Assembly: GCA_030180135.1 (NCBI GenBank)
Contig: CM058229.1
Span: 46,217,522 to 46,281,521 of the forward strand
Length of the DNA stretch: 64,000 nt
Source: Orychophragmus violaceus
Taxonomy: Eukaryota; Streptophyta; Magnoliopsida; Brassicales; Brassicaceae
Reading direction: 5' to 3'
Shown here: in pieces, positions 56,230 to 64,000 of the stretch
Numbering within the stretch: the first letter of the stretch is position 1
Layout of the letters: each line of letters starts with the position of its first letter
Notes under the pieces: generated by a model
Databases searched by the model: none
The model's input: only the letters and a program-made list of their open reading frames with translations
What the model was told of the DNA's origin: nothing
Made by a program: the position numbers and the translations under genes

Positions 56230-59200
56230 GAGTTAAGTTGTACATGTTGGGGGACGACCGTCTGTGTTGGCTGCTGGTCTATGAGTCTGAAGGAAGTCAA
56301 GAAAATACGGATCAGTTTCCTACAGATACTTTTCTACAAAGGAAAGTCACTCGATCTTTTCCTTCTGCTCATTCGCAACTCGGGCGTGATCTGCTTCACA
56401 GGCAGTATGCTCTTCGATTTTACATTGAGCTTCTTTCAATTGCTCTTGCATGGCCACAAACCCTGAAGAGTCTCACGGCTGCTTGCGCATGCCCCTCAAA
56501 CGAGACTATTTGAGGCTTCCAACTCCATAAGGATTTGCTCGTCCATCCGTCTCAGTGGCATGTTATAATTAAAGACCGTTCGCGAAACACAATTAAATAA
56601 AGAACATGACATGACATTATAAATGTGAATTGTGAAAATACTACTTTACCTCAAGGAAGATGTACTCATATTCATCTAGTGAGAGTTCCCGATGCCTCGA
56701 AGCAGCACCGTCCGAAACTTCTGAAGTCTCTCTATCAAGATCTAACAACTTCTCGTCTACGATCTTTCGGAAAATTGCAACAATTTTTTTCTGCCTTCCG
56801 ATCAACATACGGTAGTCTGCCTTTGTGATAGGTCAAGAAATATCCCTATTCTACTGCAAGTGCACAGATATGCGAAGGTAGTACTTAGGGTATCGAATCC
56901 ACAAGGACTCACGGTCACACGATAGATTATATGTTGTCAAGTTAAGCTAAATCAATTCAAGAAAGCAGTAAACAAAAGCAAGTAAACAGGAAGGTGTTTT
57001 CAATAAGAGAAAGGCGTCAGACTTAGGAAGTTCTCGGGAATTATGCAATGCTAGACACTTAACTAACCAGATTCAGATTAAATACAGGTTCAAGAACTAG
57101 AAACACAATGCTAAACAATCCAACTCTCGCTGAGATTATTTCTATATCTAGCAACCTAGCGATCCAAATCTCTTTGTGATCCTAGAGTTCTAAACAAGCA
57201 TTAAGAACATGTTCTATCGGTTCACAATTCTCCTAAACCAAATCTCTTTGTATCTAGTCAAATTGCTCACACTAAGTTTATTCAGATTATAACTCACACT
57301 CTCGTGCTATTGTCAATTAGCTCAGATCTAAACCCTAGGTGATCAGTTCAGAATTCAGTATTAAGCACAACTTAGGCGATGAACAAATAGATGGTGAATC
57401 CTAATAAATCAGTTATCAAACAAGCATAAAACCCTTATGAGAATTCCTAAATCTAACTAGGTTACTACTCAGACATATTATCAGTTAAACAACACATCAT
57501 TGAATAGAAAACCAAAGATTGAATAGATAAAAGTAAAGGGGTTCGAAATCCTTCTCTCAAGGTTACAAGTAGCAAGAATCAGCCCCTAGCCAACATCTCT
57601 CAATCTCCAAAGCAAGAACAAGTAAGAACAAGATGAAAAGATTGCATAATGAGTCCGCTCTCAAAAACCTAATTAAAAACCACTAAACACGTTTTGGGGC
57701 TAAATTAGAATTAGAGAAACTTCTGGGCAATTCTGCAATTCTTCAAAACATGTCTTCAACTCTCAGTCGCTCTCAGTGTCGACCGACATCAAGGTTAGTG
57801 TCGGTCGACATCCAGTCGTGGCCGAGACACTAACTTCAGCTCGTTGCACAAATCACCTGAAACGTCATATAATTCCATCTTTTGCTCCAAACGCAAGCCT
57901 ACATGTAGAAGACTCAATAGACTCGAAAAACCAGGTTAAAGACTCAATATATACAACTATATCATAGATGAAAACCTATAAAAACCATGATATATCACTT
58001 TGCATGTGTCCTGATGAATACATCACCAATATTAACCGGTCTTCCATATTCCTCTTCCTGCAGTGCTATACCTCAAACAAAGATTATTACAGAAATTACT
58101 AGTTGCAATGCTCTAACAAACATAAACAACAGATATATAATAAATGTTACTTGTGATTTCAAACCTGATTTCTAGGTACGACTTGGGCCCTGAAAAATGG
58201 ACATAACGACCGAGACCTCCACGGATAGACAAACGACAACTGGCATAGGTCTTACTATTATCTTTTGCTTCTTCAGTTTCCCAATGTCGGTCATCGTTTT
58301 CCAGAGAGTCTCGCCGATCCACTTAGGTCGCTGTCGTTTAGTCCTCGTAGTGCTAACCATGTCTTTTAACCGTTGTTGACAGATCTCCTCGAAATAGTGT
58401 TGAACTTTCCATGTTATTAAGGGATCCCAATGGTGGGTTTTCTAGGATATATATAGAATAAGCATAGCATTAGTGAAAACAACACAAGCAAGGTATATAT
58501 GAAAAGTATATGAGAGAAAACTATACAGAGAACTCGAGGAAATATCTTTATGCTTTATCACGAGGCATACGTGACCAGCTATAGTATGGTTTATCGAATT
58601 TATTTGTAAATTTTTTTGTAATCTTACGAACAAATTTCAATCCTCTGTCACGAGTAAACCTGAAATATGTACAAGATTAACATCCTAACCATCAGAGACT
58701 CGAACTCATCAGATCATCATAACTCATAAGCAAATGGCCAATCCGATTCGTAAACAAACTAGACGGTTCAAAAACACACCATTGCGAAAGGCATAAGACA
58801 ATAACAAAAAAAACATACAGAGAATATCAATATCTTAAGAAATAGCACATAACAATAGTCGTACTAAGTTGTGTTTGGCATAGGTGCAGGAGAGAGTACA
58901 GTGGTACACGTTTCCCGGTCTGGCACCCGAAGTAGAGCATTCAAAGCCCGCAGTGTGTCCTCCTCGAGGTCCGGAAAACCATGAAGAGATTTGTCGAAGA
59001 AGTTGTGACTATCATAAGATTGATGACTTTGAGCCTGAGATTGGTAAACTGGCGAAGGTGGGGCATTCTCAACAGGATTCTGGTTGTCTAGACTTCTTCT
59101 GACACCAACGAAGCTTCGACTTCAGGTTGATTAGTAGTCGAGTTCTGGAATAGTTTTATTGGCGGTGGATAGTCCTGTACGTTGGGTATTGACGCTGACG

Positions 59201-59500
59201 TTTGGGGGATATCTAGATTTTTTTATGGACGTTGAGTGGTCTTAGTCGGAGTAACAACGGGATGCAGGGTGAAGGTGTATTGTTTTGGCAGAGGGCTTGG
59301 TTTTTTTTCAGACCATTGGGTTTGGACCCAACGGCTCTCTGAGTGACGTTTGGAGTGGTTACTATCTTACGAGCTCCTCCTCTCTTCCCCTTTTGAGGAA
59401 TCGTTTCACTGAGAGTTTCAGAGAAGGAATTGAGAGGGTCGATAGTGTAGTTGAAGAAATTAGCAATGAAACTGAGAACCTCGAATAAGAGATTCAAATC
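56230..59500 (-). pseudogene. TNP1-like (Ptta/En/Spm) transposase, minus strand, decayed
   Basis: Reading right to left: an N-terminal part with GKRGGARKIVTTPNVTQR (about 59360), a conserved part RPKWIGETLWKTMTDI and GGLGRYVHFSGPKSYLE (58330-58180), then FIRTHAKADYR... and LDEYEYIFLE on both sides of the solo LTR (58020 and 56650). A coiled-coil-like C-terminus follows (MQEQLKEAQCKIEEHTACEA, about 56450) and an end DPYFLDFLQTH. Introns and frame breaks are present. Related to the plus-strand fragment at 43755-45056. Confidence 0.6.
56826..57997 (-). repeat. Athila-type solo LTR (1172 bp)
   Basis: Begins TGATAGGTCAAG and ends ATGATATATCA like the LTRs of Athila-1 and Athila-2, with the perfect duplication CTTTG (56821-56825 and 57998-58002). 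No internal region remains. It has its own form of the repeated hairpin motif (CCAAATCTCTTTGT, near 57174 and 57238) and a CGACCGA/CGGTCGA pair at 57776-57814. Orientation by analogy with the two complete elements. Confidence 0.9.
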
Positions 59501-59929
59501 AGAGATGCCAGTTAGAGATTAGTCGGTTGGGAGGGGGATATGGATTAAAAATATGCGAGATGATTCGAAGGGGATTTTGGAGAAGGGGAAGAACAAAAAA
59601 AAATCAGGGTTTATGTTTGCGGTAAATGATGGTTTCTCGACACTTAATCAAAATTTGTTGGGTTAAGACGGGTAATTGAAAAATTTTGGGCTAAAAAAAT
59701 AAGTTTGGTTTCCCGGAGTAATTACGCGAAATATTTTGAAATTTTTCGCGTAAATAATCAATTGTGATGCTTAAGTAAATAATGCTTAAGTAAATTGGTA
59801 TTTTATACGTAACAATTTAAAATTTTCTTTTATTTGTGTTTTATTATTATTATATATAATAACAAAATCTTTTATCAAGTAATATTGTAATAGCATTAAT
59901 TAATAATGTTTGACAATATCCAGGACTAA
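59501..59929. other. Non-coding sequence with a short inverted repeat
   Basis: TTACGCGAAA (59722-59731) and TTTCGCGTAA (59744-59753) form a perfect 10-bp inverted repeat with a 12-base spacer. Otherwise AT-rich; no gene. Confidence 0.45.
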
Positions 59930-60050
59930 ACTGCATATGACCCTATACCCTAAACTATAAACCCAAACATTAAACCCTAAAAACTAAATAATGAACCCTA
60001 AACCCAAAACCTTTGACACACCCATTAAACCCTAAACCCAAAACCATAGA
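59930..60050. repeat. Degenerate interstitial telomere-like repeats
   Basis: Several CCCTAAA/CCCTAAAC units, spaced irregularly by A-rich sequence. Too diverged and too short for a telomere; similar short pieces occur near 4357 and 52804. Confidence 0.6.
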
Positions 60051-60442
60051 CGAAAAATACTCCATTGTTTCAAAAATAGATATGTGACTCGGTATTATTA
60101 TTGTATATAAATAGTTGACTAAGTTGAAGTACTACATAACATATATAGTTTAAGCCATTATCAAAATAGATAAATCTCAAATACCTTTAAAAAATTAAAA
60201 CCAAATTGGAAAAGAAAAAAATACTTAGTTTTACCAATTAACACCATGATCATGATCATGAATGCTGTTAATTGGGACTTAGTGATAAGACATATACATA
60301 ATTAATACAGCCTAGACAATCAAGTGGTTGCATTGGCTCCATAAATAAACTCTGGTGGTTGCTTCGAACAATCAAACATCGAAAGCTTATATTATTTGTC
60401 AAAATTTCTTTTGCCTTCCATTTCTTCATTACCAAATTCGTA

Positions 60443-61143
60443 ATGGATTACCTTCCAAGTGATGTTCTTTCAAAAATTCTTCTTGACGTCTTTGACGGTG
60501 AACAAGGTATACACTATTTCATAAGGGTGAAGACAATATGCAAGGTGCTTCAAAGCGTCGGACAAAGTCAAAATTTCTACAAGTTGATCAATTTATACTA
60601 CAATTTTATTAACTTAAATCTCTTTGCTTGCCCACCTCATTATAAACAAGATTTCGGCGAAAGGTGTCTACAATCAGGAAACCCTGCAGATCTTCTCTTA
60701 CGAGGTATGTGTTGCTTTATCTACAACGACCGAATGGTTGAACGAGAGGCAATGATCAAAAGATCAGCAGATAGCCGATGAGAAACAGGGATATACGCGT
60801 ACTCCATGCTCTTGCGTGTTTTTATGGAGATGGAGTTGTGTTGAACAATGGATATGTCATCGACCGTGAATTTGCCTCTCGGATACGTATAGAGATAACT
60901 AGAAGGGATAGGCGTGTATGGCCAGAAACACCTTCGGCTCTATTCTTTGAGAAGGAAGCGAGTGTAAATATCAACGGCCTTTATAGTTGCACGTGTGCTC
61001 CGATAGTAACCTGGACGGGTTGGTGAGACTTTGGTTTCAAGGGTTCAACCATGTGCGACATATGCTTTTGGACCATAGAGTCACTATTTTACTTCAAACA
61101 CCTGCTGAACAATTTCACAATTTGGCCCTGTTTAAATTCTTGA
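60443..61143 (+). pseudogene. F-box protein (At2g35280-like), copy 1, decayed
   Basis: Starts MDYLPSDVLSKILLDV, an F-box start, continues with a region ending in CLQSGNPADLLLRGMCCF and a repeat-like segment (MIKRSADS). Then TGA replaces the TGG seen in copy 2 (60779), followed a few codons later by loss of one T. The C-terminal part has CTCAP and TMCDICFWTIES-type cysteine motifs usual in this Brassicaceae family. In plants F-box proteins link substrates to SCF ubiquitin ligases. The upstream CATAAATAAAC resembles the TATA region of copy 2. Confidence 0.7.
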
Positions 61144-61704
61144 ATATTCTTCATTTGCTAAATATTGTTTAGTGTTGACTAGAATGTGTTAAACTGCGAA
61201 AAATATTATATGTTGTCTTCATTTATGTACAAATTTTAAACATAAGGAGTACATGCATTATCTTTGGGTGAAAATGGTAATACTTCCAGAGTATATTATG
61301 ACTGAATAAATGATTTTTTTGCAAACGGCGCGATGATTAAATTGAAAGGACATTTACCTAAATAGTTTTTCAACAATATATCTGTGCAAGTAACAATGCA
61401 TTTTTGAAATAAATTTTGAAGTGCAATAAATAATGAAACGACATTATATATCATTACTTAGCGAATTAGATTCATCATGTACATACTTACTCCAGCCGAA
61501 GATGCACGCCAACAGATGCATATTAATTGATAAATAACAATAATATAAATAGTATTTAAATTTATGGAAAACCCAAAAGTTGGATCCGATCTATAAATAA
61601 ACATCTGCGGATGCCTTAGAAACAATACATATCTCAAATACTCTACAATATTACTTTTAAAATTCACCTTTGCATGTTTCCATATTTTCTAACCAAAATC
61701 AGCA

Positions 61705-62447
61705 ATGGATTTCCTTCCTAGTGATATCCTAAAAAAAATCCTTCTTGCCGTCATTGACTATAACCAAGGGATACGCTATTTGGCTAGGAAGAAAGCAACA
61801 TGCACTGTGCTACAAAACGTCAGAGAGAGTTCAAATTTCTATTAGTCGGTCGATATATACTTCTCCAACATTACTGAAGATATATGGTGCCCACCTAGGG
61901 TTAAAACTAAATTATTCAACAAATGTCTGGAATTCGAAAATCCTTCTGCTCTTCTCCTCAGAGGTATGTGTCTTTTGTATATTGCGACTGTTGGGTCGAC
62001 CGATCGTTGACCTCCATCGACCGGATGGTTAAAGGAGAGGTTATGATCAAAAGACCGGCAGATAGTCAATGGGATGCGGGGATATATGCGTACTCCATGT
62101 TCCTGCGGGTGTTTTATGGAGAAGGAGAAGTTTTGAACCGTGGGTACATCATGGAACGCGAATTTTCAATTCGAGTACGTGTTAAGATAACTATGAGATA
62201 AAGGTATGGACGGTTAGACAGATGGTGTGCACTGTTCTATAAGAAGCAAAGAGAATTAGATATCAAATGGCTTTACAGATGTCCGTGTGCTCCGATAAAG
62301 ACTGGGTTTTCTTGGTGGGACAATGGTTTCAAAGGTACAAATATGTGAGATACATGCTTTTGGACCCTTGAGTCACTATTCTTCTTCACAATCATGAGAG
62401 ATATTTTCGGAATTTTGTCCCATTATCTTTATGAAGATCTTTATTAA
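61705..62447 (+). pseudogene. F-box protein (At2g35280-like), copy 2, decayed
   Basis: Starts MDFLPSDILKKILLAV, 1262 bp after copy 1. Collinear with it: CLEFENPSALLLRGMC, MIKRPADSQWDAGIYAYSM, CPCAPIKTGFSWWDNGFKGT, CFWTLESLFFF. It has an insertion of about 35-40 bp (about 61984-62024) absent from copy 1 that breaks the frame, plus stops near 61846 and 62200. A TATA-like CTATAAATAAAC lies at about 61592. The pair arose by tandem duplication including the promoter. Confidence 0.7.
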
Positions 62448-63499
62448 TATATAGTTTCTTAAATGTATTAGATTATGTAACGTTCGACTTTTCAAATAAT
62501 GAAAAAAGCAAGTTATAAAACTACCAAATTCAGTTATATTTACAAAGCGACCGTGGAAATATTACTCTAATCTAAACGGACTAAGTGGTGGCATGATCAA
62601 ATCGATAATTGATGGCCAAAGTTTAATGAAAAACAGAACAATTTAACCAAACATCGTAACTCTCCTTTGCATGATATTTAACCATGATTAGTGTTGATTT
62701 GATGGGTGTCTCGTAGAGAAACACCCGTAAGTTTCAGTTTGGTTACTATTAGGCTCTTTTTATATTACAAAGACACGCGTGGCGTGTAACAGCTCCTCTC
62801 TCCCTCTTTGTTTTGCTTCGGCGCTCGACACTATTTATTAGAGTATTCATTGGGTAGTAATTAAGATTTCATCTTTTCTTTTACACCGAATGATCTTAAC
62901 CAAACATATATAGCGAGATGAAGTGGTTGGTGTGAAATGTTCTTACTGGTTTTATGTTGGTTTGAGAAATTAAATTATGATTTTGTGAATCTTTCATGTT
63001 CTAGGGTTTTTTGCGTATATACGAACTTATCATGTTAAAGAAATTTAATAATATCGGTTGAGAGGAACATTCAATATTCTTCTTGTGTCTCATTTAATGT
63101 GTAAGAAATAAGCACAAGCCTACCAAATGAAACGTTAAAAACAAGACTGAAGGATGCCTGCAGCGTAAATGTCCCGCAGAAACACTTTGCAAAAGCCTGC
63201 AAGAGAACAAAAGACAAAAACCAATGCACGGTTTTATTTTTATCTGGGCTAAGAGAAAAAATAATCATTAGCGGTTTTGGCCCAAATAGTTTTTCTAAAC
63301 CAAGGGTTGTGACTTCTAATTTTTACACCTTTTACTATTACTAATTCAAGGGTTTTCTTTTAGTGCTTCACACTTTTTACTCACCAATTTGGGAAACTAT
63401 TTAATTTTAAAACCCTAGACGCTTCATTTTCTTACCGCTTATTGAGAGAAAAAAAAAACTTGTTTTCAAGCCAATTTCTGCGAAACTTTCTCCTCAACT
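62448..63499. other. AT-rich intergenic sequence
   Basis: No convincing gene or repeat. A pyrimidine-rich CTCCTCTCTCCCTCTTTG stretch near 62790 could be a decayed leader. The frame at 63071-63268 on the minus strand shows no domain. Confidence 0.4.
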
Positions 63500-63999
63500 A
63501 TGGCTTCATAGACTTCAGAACAATTTCTCAAATCAACAACTTCATTCCTTGCCTTTAGGACCTAAAAGTTCTTCTTTTTCGTGTTTGGATTTGTGTTAAG
63601 TCCATTGAACCAAAAATCCAAATGATTTTGGTCAATGAGGAGGTAATCTTTCTTTTACTCTATTATATGTTTTATTTATTGGGTTATTGCATGTTTTATT
63701 AAGGTATTTGTTTATTGATTTAGTGTATGAAAATAGAGGCAACTGTTCATGTCTCTTTTATTGAGAAATTCCGTTTCTTTACATGGTGTGAGGGTCGTTG
63801 GTTTAAACTTGCGAATGCTCGAGTTGTACAAGCACCAGAATATGTGTCGTTGACCCCTCACGATTTCAAGCTCATATTCGGGCTAAACACATCTTTTTGC
63901 CTCACTTATGATAATATTCCGGAAGGTATGCAATTTAAATCGATTCTGAATATATTTGATGGGAATGTCTGTGATGAATACCTTATATGTAACTTTTAG
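63500..63999 (+). pseudogene. RPA-like OB-fold (DUF223/RPA1) gene, decayed, runs off the right edge
   Basis: ATG at 63500 starts MAS followed by TAG, and a second stop and a frameshift follow. In the shifted frame KSIEPKIQMILVNEE joins across an intron (63643-63723, GT...AG) to CMKIEATVHVSFIEKFRF and on through NIFDGNVCDEYLI, where another donor-like GTAACT occurs at 63989. This layout (ILVDE-x-G-x-KI-x-AT followed by F) fits the first OB fold of plant RPA70-like and DUF223 proteins, which bind single-stranded DNA and are often spread by Helitrons. Identification is by motif only. Confidence 0.5.
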
Positions 64000-64000
64000 T

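Larger units (their letters stand above)
55351..59500 (-). mobile_element. CACTA element with TNP1-like gene, right end not identified
   Basis: Starts with CACTACAAGAAAA at 55351, followed by a subterminal array and a minus-strand TNP1-like gene. No TNP2 gene is present, so it was non-autonomous. An Athila-type solo LTR interrupts it. The right border is approximate because no opposite terminus was found. Confidence 0.6.

Noticed and set aside
59930..60050. Chromosome end
   Set aside because: Units are few, degenerate and followed by genes on both sides.

Overview
This is a stretch of plant nuclear DNA, almost certainly from a Brassicaceae species and probably pericentromeric. The evidence is a Cassandra-type TRIM carrying 5S rRNA sequence, Athila-like elements primed by tRNA-Asp, Ty1/copia elements primed by initiator tRNA-Met, CACTA (En/Spm) elements with the CACTACAAGAAAA terminus, and two decayed genes that resemble the Arabidopsis At2g35280-like F-box family. 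No bacterial, organellar or viral-host gene was seen. Almost no intact single-copy host gene is present; most of the window is transposon laid inside transposon.

Layout. 1-2425: 5' end of a minus-strand copia element (copia-A) that runs off the left edge. 2426-7112: non-transposon sequence with a hairpin that looks like a MIRNA gene (3279-3380, TATA box near 3540), a decayed multi-exon gene on the minus strand (about 4870-6760), and a complete Cassandra TRIM (5138-5953, TSD CATCT) inserted in it. 7113-42152: one nested stack. The oldest layer is a copia fragment (copia-D, remnants 33480-33545 and 40245-42152). A gag-only LTR element (element D, 7113-33479) inserted into it. Element D then received a solo LTR (7390-8872, TSD ACTAC), an Athila-like element (Athila-1, 9599-22581, TSD GAGTT) and a copia element (copia-C, 26056-33116, TSD GTTAT). 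Athila-1 in turn received an intact copia element (copia-B, 12946-20685, TSD CCAGC) inside its gag gene. A second Athila-like element (Athila-2, 33546-40239, TSD AAAAC) entered copia-D. Every TSD listed was read directly from the sequence.

42153-48176: a gene fragment, CACTA transposase fragments, a SINE-like unit and a LINE reverse-transcriptase fragment. 48177-53130: CACTA sequence with a decayed TNP2 transposase gene. 53434-55145: a solo LTR (TSD GCTTC). 55351-59500: another CACTA element with a minus-strand TNP1-like gene, split by an Athila-type solo LTR (56826-57997, TSD CTTTG). 59930-60050: degenerate telomere-like repeats. 60443-62447: two tandem decayed F-box-like genes. 63500-63999: a decayed RPA/OB-fold gene that runs off the right edge.

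How the parts work together. Only copia-B has a complete Gag-Pol reading frame and can plausibly move by itself. Athila-1, Athila-2, copia-C and element D lack a working polymerase, yet several have nearly identical LTR pairs, so they were probably mobilised by enzymes from elsewhere. The most unusual pattern is a short CG-containing near-palindrome (core CGATCGA or CGACCGA) that occurs in pairs about 20-24 bp apart in the LTRs, leaders or gag regions of otherwise unrelated element families.
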